DNA from: Terriglobia bacterium | GTDB taxonomy: Bacteria > Acidobacteriota > Terriglobia > Terriglobales > Acidobacteriaceae | Reading direction: 5' to 3' | DNA length: 64,000 nt | NCBI GenBank assembly: GCA_020073465.1 | Contig: JAIQFC010000019.1 | Span: 56,634 to 120,633, forward strand | Part shown: piece after piece, positions 9,188 to 17,013 of the stretch | Numbering within the stretch: the first letter of the stretch is position 1 | Layout of the letters: each line of letters opens with the position of its first letter | Position numbers and translations under genes: made by a program | Notes under the pieces: model-generated | Told to the model about the DNA's origin: nothing | Database searches by the model: none | The model's input: only the letters and a program-made list of their open reading frames with translations

Positions 9188-9517
9188 TCAGTCGAGATTG
9201 CCCTGCTCCAGCACGACGTTTTCCCGCACGATCAGACGGTGAGTCGCCATTTCCTTCAACGTAGGCAGCACGCGATTCACATGCTCGTCGGTGTCGACGA
9301 AGATGATGATCACAGGCAGCTTGCCGCCGGCCTCGACCAGGTGCGCCGTCTCGACGCGATGGCGTCCCAGAAATCCCGCGACCGCATGCAGTGCAGTAGC
9401 GGCGTAGACTCCCTCTTTGCGCAGGTAGTTGAGGATCTCCATGTGCAGGGGCCGGTGACGCCACTGATCGGCTTCGTTCAAGTAGAGGGTGACTTGCACT
9501 GCCATCGCGTTCGCCAT
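9188..9517 (-). CDS. DUF190 family protein
   Basis: Small cytoplasmic alpha/beta protein of about 109 aa (PII-like fold in known DUF190 structures). Family features are VTLYLNEADQW, then EGVYAATALHAVAGFG-like sequence and PVIIIFVDTDEHV. DUF190 genes very often sit beside crcB, as here, and are suspected to modulate the fluoride channel, but the role is not established. The start MANAMAV at 9517 is chosen because it falls directly at the crcB stop; MAVQV at 9505 is also possible. Confidence 0.85.
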   Translation of the reverse strand: MANAMAVQVTLYLNEADQWRHRPLHMEILNYLRKEGVYAATALHAVAGFLGRHRVETAHLVEAGGKLPVIIIFVDTDEHVNRVLPTLKEMATHRLIVRENVVLEQGNLD

Positions 9518-9518
9518 T

Positions 9519-9893
9519 CTACAGCACCCGCGCCAGCGCCATGCCGGCCAGCGCCCCACCCAGGCACAGAAGGTTGTTGCCGAGGATATTGGCGAACATC
9601 AGTCCCCACTGCCCTTGCTCGAAGTAGGCCATTGTTTCAAATGCGTAGCTGGAAAATGTGGTGAACGATCCGCAGAAGCCAATCACCACCAGCAACCGCC
9701 AGCGCGGATCGACCAGGGCTCGCTCCGTCGTCCAGATCACGAAGAAACCCACGATGAAGCTGCCCACGATGTTGATGAACAACGTCCCGTAGGGGAAGAC
9801 TGGACCAAATTCTTTGGCGGCGAGACGGCTCAGCAGGTAACGAAGGTTGGCGCCGGCGATTGCGGCCAGGGATATGGGGAGGAAGTCTTTCAC
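9519..9893 (-). CDS. crcB: Fluoride channel CrcB/Fluc
   Basis: Inner-membrane fluoride exporter, 124 aa with four transmembrane helices, the normal size. Family signatures are GANLRYLLS, PYGTLFINIVGSF (with the conserved Asn) and GFCGSFTTFSSYAFE, the Phe-box/TFSS region. A GTG start at 9893 is chosen: it follows the TAGGAG ribosome binding site (9909-9904) and matches the family N-terminus, whereas upstream in-frame sequence is the riboswitch. It is the first gene of a crcB-DUF190-bshB1 unit. Confidence 0.93.
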   Translation of the reverse strand: MKDFLPISLAAIAGANLRYLLSRLAAKEFGPVFPYGTLFINIVGSFIVGFFVIWTTERALVDPRWRLLVVIGFCGSFTTFSSYAFETMAYFEQGQWGLMFANILGNNLLCLGGALAGMALARVL

Positions 9894-9903
9894 GATTGGA
9901 ATT

Positions 9904-9990
9904 CTCCTACAAAATGAAAACAGATTTGTAGGAGTTATCAGCCCGAGCCCCCAATGGTGGTGCGGGCGGTTGTGGCGAACTCCATCGCCG
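9904..9990 (-). promoter_or_regulatory. Fluoride (crcB-motif) riboswitch with RBS-sequestering platform
   Basis: Read on the minus strand, the aptamer (about 9990-9928) begins GGCGATGGAGTTCGCC, then AACCGCCC, a GC-rich stem, and closes with CTGATAACTCCTAC, the layout of the known crcB fluoride aptamer. The last aptamer segment, CTCCTACAAA (9934-9925), is a perfect 10-nt complement of TTTGTAGGAG (9913-9904), which contains the crcB Shine-Dalgarno. Without fluoride the two would pair and block translation; ligand binding would hold the first arm in the pseudoknot and free the SD. Confidence 0.9.
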
Positions 9991-10106
9991 TAAGGGCTAT
10001 TAAACCACAAAGGGTACGAAGTCCCGAAGAAACTGCTGGCTTGAATCTGATCCGCGCTTGCAGAACATCCCCTGACCTGTTAACAAGGGAGACGCCCGAG
10101 AAGGTC

Positions 10107-11603
10107 ATGATCCCGTCTCGTCTCTGGTCCGATCTTCATTTTCGAGGTAACCCGCGCTTGCGCTTTGTTTCGTTGCTGTTCCTGTTGGCAGTCGTCTCTT
10201 GCTGCGTCATCTGCTCTGGTGTGAAACCGGCGCCGCCACCGGTGACCCAGGGGCCGGTCGTGCAGCCGGTGTTGACGACCGGCGATCAAACGATGCTGCT
10301 TCGCGCGCAGCCAACCGTCTCATTTGTTTCCGGTGGCGGCAGTGGCCCGCTCGTGATCACCGCGGATGAATCTGTCACCTACCAGCAGATGGATGGCGTC
10401 GGTGCATCTCTGACCGATTCTTCCGCGTGGCTGCTGTGGAACAAGCTCGACGCTTCTCAACAGACGACCCTGATGCAGAGCCTGTTCAGTCCCTCGGCCG
10501 GAATCGGGATCAGCTTTTTGCGCCAGCCCATGGGCGCGAGCGATTTCTCCGCCGGCGGCAACTACAGTTACGACGATGTGCCCAGCGGCCAGACCGATCC
10601 AAGCCTGCTCAGTTTTTCGATTTCTCACGATACTGTGTACATCATTCCCCTGGTGAAGCAGGCGCTCACCATCAACCCGGCACTCAAGGTGGTCACGTTG
10701 CCGTGGAGTCCTCCGGCATGGATGAAGACGAGCGGAACCATGAATGGCGGGAGCATGAACACTTCGTACTTTCCCAGCCTGGCGCAATACTTCGTCAAGT
10801 TCCTCCAGGCCTACCAGCAGCAGGGCATTCCGATCTATGCGATTTCGGCGCAGAACGAGCCTCTGTATACCACGCCTGCCTATCCGAGCGAGTCTCTCCC
10901 GGCCAGCGACGAATCCGACTTCCTCGCGAACCATCTTGGCCCCGCGCTCACCAGTGCCGGCCTGGGCAGCGTGAAGGTCTTTGGCTACGAGCACAACTGG
11001 GATAATCCAGCCTATCCGGAATCGGTCCTTGGGAGCGCCGCTTCCGGTTATGTTTCTGGAACGTCGTTCCACTGCTACGCCGGAGACGTCTCCGCGCAGT
11101 CACAAGTTCAGGCTGCCTATCCTGCGAAGGATATCTGGTTTACCGAGTGCACTGGCACAGTTGGGTCGAACTTCGCGGGAGATCTTGCGTGGAATGCGGA
11201 ACACCTGTTGATCGGCGCGACCCGTAACTGGGCGCGCAGCGTATCGTTGTGGAATATTGCCCTCGATCAGAACTCCGGACCCAAGAACGGCGGCTGCTCC
11301 AACTGCCGCGGTGTGGTGACGATCAACGATGGCGCCACTCCTCCGACCATTACCTACAACGTGGAGTATTACGTCCTGGGACACCTTGGAAAGTTCGTGG
11401 TGCCAGGGGCGCTGCGCATTGCATCGAACACGTTTGGTCCGGGAAGTATTGAGGACGTCGCGTTCAAGAATCCCGATGGGTCCAAGGTGCTGCTGGTGCT
11501 GAACGGGAGCAGCGCGTCCTCCAGCTTCGCCGTGAACTGGAAGGGCGAGAGCTTCAACTACACATTGCCCGCAGGAGCTCTGGCGACCTTTACTTGGAAA
11601 TGA
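10107..11603 (+). CDS. Glycoside hydrolase family 30 (glucosylceramidase / beta-1,6-glucanase type), exported
   Basis: Exported retaining beta-glycosidase, 498 aa. The N-terminal hydrophobic segment ends in VVSC, a plausible lipobox. The (beta/alpha)8 domain starts at QMDGVGASLTDSSAW. The acid/base is E251 in SAQNEP, and the nucleophile is E347 in WFTECTG. A C-terminal beta-sandwich starts near YYVLGHLGKFV and ends with the VVLNGS-like and ATFTWK strands typical of GH30_1/GH30_3. Start at 10107 is chosen because the signal peptide begins there. Probable substrate is a beta-linked glucan or glucosylated lipid; the exact specificity is unknown. Confidence 0.9.
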   Translation: MIPSRLWSDLHFRGNPRLRFVSLLFLLAVVSCCVICSGVKPAPPPVTQGPVVQPVLTTGDQTMLLRAQPTVSFVSGGGSGPLVITADESVTYQQMDGVGASLTDSSAWLLWNKLDASQQTTLMQSLFSPSAGIGISFLRQPMGASDFSAGGNYSYDDVPSGQTDPSLLSFSISHDTVYIIPLVKQALTINPALKVVTLPWSPPAWMKTSGTMNGGSMNTSYFPSLAQYFVKFLQAYQQQGIPIYAISAQNEPLYTTPAYPSESLPASDESDFLANHLGPALTSAGLGSVKVFGYEHNWDNPAYPESVLGSAASGYVSGTSFHCYAGDVSAQSQVQAAYPAKDIWFTECTGTVGSNFAGDLAWNAEHLLIGATRNWARSVSLWNIALDQNSGPKNGGCSNCRGVVTINDGATPPTITYNVEYYVLGHLGKFVVPGALRIASNTFGPGSIEDVAFKNPDGSKVLLVLNGSSASSSFAVNWKGESFNYTLPAGALATFTWK

Positions 11604-11637
11604 AGGCAAACCCTCTGCTGCGCGCCGTTGGTAGATT

Positions 11638-11670
11638 CTGAGGTCCGAGGTCCAGGGTCCGAGGTCTGAC
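11638..11670. repeat. 7-bp-period array (GAGGTCC type)
   Basis: Reads GAGGTCC, GAGGTCC, AGGGTCC, GAGGTCT in register, with a strict 7-bp step. It fills the gap between the convergent GH30 and prenyl synthase genes and ends 3 bp before the latter's stop codon. Confidence 0.7.
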
Positions 11671-11672
11671 GC

Positions 11673-12554
11673 TCACTTCTTTCGTTCCACCAGGAATCGG
11701 GCCAGTTCCTTCAGCGTGTCGGCGCGTTCCCCAAAGCTATCGAGCTCGGAAAATGCCTGCTTCACCAGCGCATCCGCTTTGCGCTCGGACTCTTCAATGC
11801 CAAAGAGCGCAGGATAGGTCGCCTTCTCCGCCGCAGTATCTTTGCCTGCAGTTTTTCCGAGCTGTTCGGAAGTCTGGGTCACGTCCAGAACGTCGTCCAC
11901 AATCTGGAACGCCAAGCCCACTGATTGCCCAAACGCCCGCAGCCTCGTGACATCGCGATCCTTTGCCCCGGCGTACAAGCCCCCGCTGACTAGGCTTGCC
12001 GTGATCAACGCCGCCGTCTTCGCTCGATGAATGTATTCCAGCATCGCCGCGTCGGGCCGAGTGTGCTCGGCCTCCAGATCCACCACCTGTCCGCCGATCA
12101 TGCCATCGACTGTGCCCGTGGCGTGTGCGATCTCTTCGACAATCCGCACCCGCGCGTCCGCCGCGCACTTCAGCCGCGCCAATACTTCGTAAGCCTGCGT
12201 CTGCAATGCGTCCCCGGCGAGAATCGCGATCGCGTCACCGAATACCTTATGACACGTTGGCCGGCCCCGGCGCAGATCGTCGTTGTCCAAGGCAGGAAGA
12301 TCGTCGTGGATCAGCGAGTATGTGTGCAGCATCTCCAGAGCCGCGCCCAATTCTTCGATTCCTTCCGGCAGCGATCCGGCCAGCATGCGTCCCGCTTCCA
12401 TGCACAGCACGGGCCGCAGGCGCTTGCCGCCGGCAAATACGCTGTGCCGCATGGCCTTATGAATCGAAACGGGGTGCTGCGTCTCCAGCGGAATCAGCCG
12501 GTCCAGCGCTGCGTCCGCCAGGCTGCGCCCTTGTTCCAGTGTGTCTGTCAGCAT
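11673..12554 (-). CDS. ispA: Short-chain polyprenyl diphosphate synthase (farnesyl/geranylgeranyl type)
   Basis: Condenses IPP with allylic diphosphates to make farnesyl (or geranylgeranyl) diphosphate, 293 aa. The first aspartate-rich motif is DDLPALDNDD, the four-residue-spaced form usual in bacterial FPP synthases. GKRLRPVL lies upstream, and the second Asp-rich motif is QIVDDVLDVT. It also has the GMIGGQVVDL segment. The ATG at 12554 is chosen because family homology begins there; in-frame upstream sequence is low-complexity. It probably feeds quinone and haem A/O prenylation (see ctaB). The chain length cannot be fixed from sequence alone. Confidence 0.9.
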   Translation of the reverse strand: MLTDTLEQGRSLADAALDRLIPLETQHPVSIHKAMRHSVFAGGKRLRPVLCMEAGRMLAGSLPEGIEELGAALEMLHTYSLIHDDLPALDNDDLRRGRPTCHKVFGDAIAILAGDALQTQAYEVLARLKCAADARVRIVEEIAHATGTVDGMIGGQVVDLEAEHTRPDAAMLEYIHRAKTAALITASLVSGGLYAGAKDRDVTRLRAFGQSVGLAFQIVDDVLDVTQTSEQLGKTAGKDTAAEKATYPALFGIEESERKADALVKQAFSELDSFGERADTLKELARFLVERKK

Positions 12555-12676
12555 GCGGAGTGAGTATAACAAGGCATGGCGGGTGGCGACCTTGGGCGGG
12601 GGTGAGGGAATCGTCAGTTTGGGAGTGCGGCAATGAAACGACGGTACCCCGAGAGACGGATTCGCAGAAACAGAAG

Positions 12677-12696
12677 AGGACGCCCTCAGGCGTCCT
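12677..12696 (-). terminator. Hairpin terminator after the receiver gene
   Basis: On the minus strand AGGACGCC-TGAG-GGCGTCCT forms a perfect 8-bp stem with a 4-nt loop and is followed by CTTCTGTTTC. It lies 25 bp past the stop of the receiver gene, so it is placed for Rho-independent termination, though the T tract is weak. Confidence 0.6.
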
Positions 12697-12720
12697 ATGG
12701 ATTCATGGTAAGGAAACGAA

Positions 12721-13089
12721 CTAGGCTGCTGCGCTGCGCGACACTTCCAAACTCCGCAGAACAGAAGCCAGCACATTGTTCACATCGTCTGCCGGACACA
12801 CATCGACAGCGCCAGCTTCCAACGCGGCCATCCATATCTCTTCATCAGGGATGCGATGGGTGCAGACAATGGGCAGGGCGGGAAAGTCGCGGTGCAAGCT
12901 TTCTACGTCAGAGAGCCGTGAAAACTCGATGTCAAGAACCACAGCTCCGGGCCGATTCCTGGCGACCTTTTCCCGCAATTCCGCGCCGGAACCAGTTATG
13001 TGAACAGCATGAAAGTGGGCTCTCAGCCCTCCAGCGAGGGACTGAGCTACCTTCGGATCGCGTGCCAGCAGGACAACACTTGCAGTCAT
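12721..13089 (-). CDS. Stand-alone response-regulator receiver-like protein
   Basis: Single-domain protein of 122 aa resembling CheY-type receivers: SVVLLARDPKVAQSL at strand 1, then AVVLDIEF with the probable phospho-acceptor D53. PIVCTHRIPDEE follows at strand 4. The acidic pocket has one Asp rather than two, and the conserved C-terminal Lys is not evident (region GAVDVCPADD), so it may not be a normal phospho-switch. There is no output domain and no kinase nearby. The start at 13089 follows GGGGGGACCT; an upstream in-frame ATG (13182) adds sequence outside the fold. Confidence 0.7.
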   Translation of the reverse strand: MTASVVLLARDPKVAQSLAGGLRAHFHAVHITGSGAELREKVARNRPGAVVLDIEFSRLSDVESLHRDFPALPIVCTHRIPDEEIWMAALEAGAVDVCPADDVNNVLASVLRSLEVSRSAAA

Positions 13090-13215
13090 AGGTCCCCCCA
13101 AAAGAAAACCATCGTCAACGACTGGCGCTGACTTTGGACCAAGGCTGCGGGGAAGAGCTGGGAACCTCGACTCCACAGACAACTCAAATTACCGATTTGC
13201 TAACAGACTAAGCGC

Positions 13216-13455
13216 CTACCTGCGTGCAGGTGCCTTTTCCGTCAGCGGCTCGAACGGTTCAGCCTGGAGCTTCCCGTTCTTCTTCAGCAGAATCTCTACT
13301 TTGCCTTCCGCCTGTTCCAACTCCTTGCGGCAGGCCGAAGAGAGCTGCATGCCTTCTTCAAAGAGGGTGAGGGATTTCTCAAGAGGGACCTCTCCCTTTT
13401 CCAGTTCCTGAACAATCTTCTCAAGTCGCTGGAGGCACTCTTCGAACTTGGGCAC
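13216..13455 (-). CDS. xseB: Exodeoxyribonuclease VII small subunit
   Basis: Small helical subunit (79 aa) that assembles with XseA to degrade single-stranded DNA. Recognised from FEECLQRLEKIVQELEKGEVPLEKSLTLFEEG-type sequence (here split into its two helices) and the GMQLSSACRKELEQAEGKVEIL helix. The start appears to be GTG. xseA is not in the window, so the subunits are unlinked here. Confidence 0.92.
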   Translation of the reverse strand: MPKFEECLQRLEKIVQELEKGEVPLEKSLTLFEEGMQLSSACRKELEQAEGKVEILLKKNGKLQAEPFEPLTEKAPARR

Positions 13456-13563
13456 CGGGGTTACGCTCCACTTCTATTGTAATGCTACGAAAGGGGTAGC
13501 CGTGTCCAGTATTTTTTTCCGAGAAATCCACAGGCAGGAACAAACTATTGCCAAAGCGGGAAC

Positions 13564-15423
13564 TCAAACCGACGCCGGACTCGTTCCTAACGCCTCCAGA
13601 ACATCCACGGCGGAGCTATAGCGTCCTAACGGGGCGCTGATCTGGGCGCCTTGCACAGTCTGCCGGACGGCGATCAGCATCTCCCGCGCAATCGCAACGC
13701 CCTCAGCGCGGGCCGCTTCGGGTGTCTGAGTCCGCGCCATGCGCTCCAGGATCGAATCCGGCACTGAAACTCGCAGTTCGTTCTTCATGAACTCGGCATT
13801 GCGGACGCTTACCAGCGGCCAGATCCCGGCCACCACAGGAATACGGCAATGCTCGATCCGTCGCAGGAAGTTCTCCAGCAGGCGAATATCAAACACCGGC
13901 TGCGTGACTGCATACTCCGCTCCGGCCTCGACTTTGTACTCAAAGCGGCGGATTTCTTCGTCAAGATCAGTCAGGCCGGGATTTGCCCCCACTCCGATCA
14001 CAAATCCGGTCCCGGACCCAATGGGGTTCCCGCCCAAGTCAAGCCCACGATTCAGGTTGTGAACGATGTTCACCAGTCCAATGGCATCCACATCGAAGAC
14101 TGCCGTCGCATCCGGATAATTGCCCATCTTCGGCGGATCGCCTGTGATGCAGATCAGGTTCCGGATGCCTACGGCGGCCGCACCCAGCAGATCGCTCTGA
14201 ATGCACAGCACATTGCGATCCCGGCAGGTGTAGTGCAGAATCGCGTCGATTCCCACCTCACGCTGAATAAGCAGCGCCAGCGCCTGGTTGCTCATGCGAG
14301 CCGAGGCCCGCGGACTGTCGGGAATGTTGACGGCATCCACCCCAACCGACTTCAGAAACCGCGCCCCCTCCACCTCCTTGCGTATATCGATTCCCTTGGG
14401 AGGCACGATCTCGACCATCGTGGCAAATTCACCCCGAGCCAGCTTTGCGCCCAGTACCGAGCGGTTTTCCAGAGGCACCGCAGGGACTGCGAGCGGGACG
14501 GCCTGGCCTCCCACCACGTGCACCGAAGGTACCTTTCCTCGGGCTTCCCCGGCGCGCAACGCGGACTTCATCACACGAATGTGTTCTGGAGTCGTCCCGC
14601 AGCAACCACCCACGATTCTCACCCCGGCGGCGACGAACTTGCGCGCATAACTTGCCATGTACTCCGGCGAGCAGAGATAGATGTTCCTGCCTTCCACGGA
14701 GCGTGGAATGCCGGCATTGGGTTGCGCCGAAAGGGGCAGGGAACTTGCTGCGCGCACGCGCTCGATGGCGTCCAGCATGGCCACCGGACCCACGCTGCAG
14801 TTGCACCCAATTACGTCGGCTCCCCACTCCGCCAGCTTGGGAGCGAAAGTTTCGGGATCGGAACCGTCCAGACAGTTGCCATCCTCGTCGATCGTCACCT
14901 GGGCTACGACGGGCAACTTGCTTCCCGCGTCCCGTGCTGCCAGCAGCGCCTGGTGGATCTCTTCCAGATAGCCAAACGTCTCCAGTATCAAAAGATCAAC
15001 CCCGCCTTCGACCAGGGCTGCAATCTGCTGGCGGAAGGACTCTCGCGCCTCGTCGAAGGACGTCTTGCCGAGTGGCTCGATTCTCGTTCCCAGCGGGCCA
15101 ACCGATCCCGCCACCCACACATCGAAGCTCTTGGCGGCCTCACGAGCCAACCGCGCCCCGGCGAGATTGACGTCATGTACTTTGTCCGCAAGGCTGTGTC
15201 GAGCCAGGCGGAACGAGTTGGCTCCAAAGGTATTGGTCTCGATGATCTCCGCCCCAGCTTGGAGGTAGTCGTGGTGGATTGCGCGAATCAGTTCGGGCTG
15301 GGAAAGATTCAACTCGTCGTACGAACGGTTGATGAAGATACCCTTGCTGTACAGCAGCGTGCCCATAGCGCCGTCACAGAGCACCGGGGACTGCTTGATC
15401 CGAGCTAGAAGGTCAGTCGGCAT
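13564..15423 (-). CDS. Bifunctional homocysteine S-methyltransferase / methylenetetrahydrofolate reductase
   Basis: Cytoplasmic fusion of 619 aa. Residues 1-290 form a zinc-dependent homocysteine S-methyltransferase barrel with ligand cysteines in GCNCSVGP and the GGCCGTTPEHI signature. Residues about 320-600 form an FAD-dependent MTHFR barrel with VEIVPPKG, CRDRN and ITGDPPKMGNYPDA. The fusion (YitJ-like) makes methyl-folate and supplies methyl transfer for methionine; the cobalamin and activation domains of MetH are absent. The leader before the start shows no SAM or cobalamin riboswitch that I can recognise. Confidence 0.93.
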   Translation of the reverse strand: MPTDLLARIKQSPVLCDGAMGTLLYSKGIFINRSYDELNLSQPELIRAIHHDYLQAGAEIIETNTFGANSFRLARHSLADKVHDVNLAGARLAREAAKSFDVWVAGSVGPLGTRIEPLGKTSFDEARESFRQQIAALVEGGVDLLILETFGYLEEIHQALLAARDAGSKLPVVAQVTIDEDGNCLDGSDPETFAPKLAEWGADVIGCNCSVGPVAMLDAIERVRAASSLPLSAQPNAGIPRSVEGRNIYLCSPEYMASYARKFVAAGVRIVGGCCGTTPEHIRVMKSALRAGEARGKVPSVHVVGGQAVPLAVPAVPLENRSVLGAKLARGEFATMVEIVPPKGIDIRKEVEGARFLKSVGVDAVNIPDSPRASARMSNQALALLIQREVGIDAILHYTCRDRNVLCIQSDLLGAAAVGIRNLICITGDPPKMGNYPDATAVFDVDAIGLVNIVHNLNRGLDLGGNPIGSGTGFVIGVGANPGLTDLDEEIRRFEYKVEAGAEYAVTQPVFDIRLLENFLRRIEHCRIPVVAGIWPLVSVRNAEFMKNELRVSVPDSILERMARTQTPEAARAEGVAIAREMLIAVRQTVQGAQISAPLGRYSSAVDVLEALGTSPASV

Positions 15424-15600
15424 GTATTGGCTGAGAATACAGGATGAGTGCGGCTTCGTGCATCTCGACTCTTAGCGAAGGCAAAGGCCGACTGGAGGTT
15501 TGCGGCCTGCAAGCCCTGGTCATGAAGGTTTGCGTTCTTGTGCCTCAAGGTCGCTCACGGAATCTACTAAGCCGGGAATGAAGAGAATGTGGAGGTCTGC

Positions 15601-15606
15601 TATAAT
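15601..15606 (+). promoter_or_regulatory. Putative -10 element (TATAAT)
   Basis: A consensus TATAAT lies 32 bp before the ATG of the lipoprotein gene at 15638. No clear TTGACA-like -35 is seen 16-18 bp upstream, so confidence is low. Confidence 0.35.
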
Positions 15607-15637
15607 CCACCATTTCGCACGTAAATCTCCATTTTTC

Positions 15638-16999
15638 ATGTCCTTAGGAGCCCCGCGTTTGAAGAGAGTTGCTCTCGTTCTGCTGGTTCTGGCCGTTGCT
15701 TCCGTCAGCCTTCTGATGTCCTGCGGCTACAACAGTTCCTCCTACTACAAGCCTCCCAGCAAGTTGACCCAGCGGGTCATGGTTTCGCAGGATGTCAATT
15801 CCTCGTTCACATTCGGCGGTTTGAGGATGGTCAACGGTCAGAACGATACGCTGGCCCGCGTGGGCGAGCTCCCTGCGGGCAGCAACCCTAGCCGTATGGT
15901 TCTCTCCCCGACCCGCGCCACACTGCTTGCATTTGACCCCACCAGCGGTTCCGTACAGATCATCAACACCGTCACGGAGTCGAACGCGGGATCGATCACG
16001 CTGCCTGGGCCGAACTCTCAGACCCCAGGTACGACCACGAGTATGGTGATCCCTGCAACCACCAGCATCGGCTACGCCGCCGATCCAGTCGCGGTGAGCA
16101 ATCTGTGGACGTCTCCCGGCGCAATCGTGATGTTGAACCTCAGCTCAAGATCGATTACTGCGCAAATTGGCGTGCCGGGCGCCCAGACCGTGGTTTCGAA
16201 TCCGAATGGCACGCAGCTTCTGGTTTTCAGCAGCGATTCCGACTCGGTCAGCGTGATTTCTCCCCTGCTCGCGGTTCCTCCTATCGATCAAGGCTGCGAC
16301 ACCGCGCCGAACTCAGTCTGCACCGTGGTCCCTGGTTTCGACCGCCCGGTCTCTGCCATTTTCAGCGGGAGCACAGTCTACATCCTGAATTGCGGAGCAG
16401 AGTGCGGAGGCACGCAGGCCAGCGTGCAGACGCTGGATCTCGGAACCATGACCCCCGGGACGCCCGTTCCCGTTGATGCCGCGACGGCGGCGTTTCTCAG
16501 CGGATCGACGCTTTACGTTGCAGGCACATCGCCGACCAACAACGCCTGCACCGGACAGACCACGGCCGCCACGACTTGCGGTCGGCTTGACGTGATCGAT
16601 CTCAGCGCCAACCCGCCAACGGTCAGCAACAGCGTCGTAATCACCGACGGCTATCACGATCACATCGACCTGAGCATCAATGGCCAGCTCTTCGTCGGGG
16701 CACGCGCCTGCACCAATGTCGGCAACGTCAACAATCCGAGCGGAGAGGTGCGGGGCTGCCTGGCGATCTTCGATACGACGAAGGCAGGCAATACGACGGC
16801 ACTCATTCCTCCCGACAACGGCGACGTGACGGGACTGCAGAGCTTCACCAGCTATGACAAAGAGTACGTGGTTCAGGGCGGCAACGTGCGGGTTTACGAT
16901 ACAGTCACGAACACTCTGAAGATCAACAGCCTGACTCCGACCGGAACTATCCCCGTCGTAGGCCAGCCCATCGACGTGAAGGCCATCGATTTCTTCTGA
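15638..16999 (+). CDS. Surface lipoprotein with beta-propeller-like repeats
   Basis: Secreted protein of 453 aa. The signal peptide has KR followed by a hydrophobic stretch and a lipobox (LLMSC, mature Cys then Gly-Tyr). The rest is Ser/Thr/Gly-rich with repeated blade-like units (for example VQIINTVTES, TAQIGVPGAQ, VSVISPLL, VQTLDLGTM), as in YVTN/NHL-type propellers. No catalytic motif. Probable cell-surface scaffold; function unknown. The ATG at 15638 is chosen because the signal peptide begins there. Confidence 0.8.
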   Translation: MSLGAPRLKRVALVLLVLAVASVSLLMSCGYNSSSYYKPPSKLTQRVMVSQDVNSSFTFGGLRMVNGQNDTLARVGELPAGSNPSRMVLSPTRATLLAFDPTSGSVQIINTVTESNAGSITLPGPNSQTPGTTTSMVIPATTSIGYAADPVAVSNLWTSPGAIVMLNLSSRSITAQIGVPGAQTVVSNPNGTQLLVFSSDSDSVSVISPLLAVPPIDQGCDTAPNSVCTVVPGFDRPVSAIFSGSTVYILNCGAECGGTQASVQTLDLGTMTPGTPVPVDAATAAFLSGSTLYVAGTSPTNNACTGQTTAATTCGRLDVIDLSANPPTVSNSVVITDGYHDHIDLSINGQLFVGARACTNVGNVNNPSGEVRGCLAIFDTTKAGNTTALIPPDNGDVTGLQSFTSYDKEYVVQGGNVRVYDTVTNTLKINSLTPTGTIPVVGQPIDVKAIDFF

Positions 17000-17013
17000 T
17001 TCGCACTGACCGT

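Noticed and set aside
13512..13518. T7 run as a terminator between the MTHFR and xseB genes
   Set aside because: The T run is on the plus strand while both genes run leftward, and no stem precedes it.
13849..15408. 519-codon open frame on the plus strand opposite the homocysteine methyltransferase/MTHFR gene
   Set aside because: Antisense to a fully supported enzyme gene; the translation is rich in His/Arg/Gln and shows no motif.
15424..15637. Possible SAM, SAH or cobalamin riboswitch before the homocysteine methyltransferase gene
   Set aside because: None of the conserved cores could be found in the leader on the minus strand.
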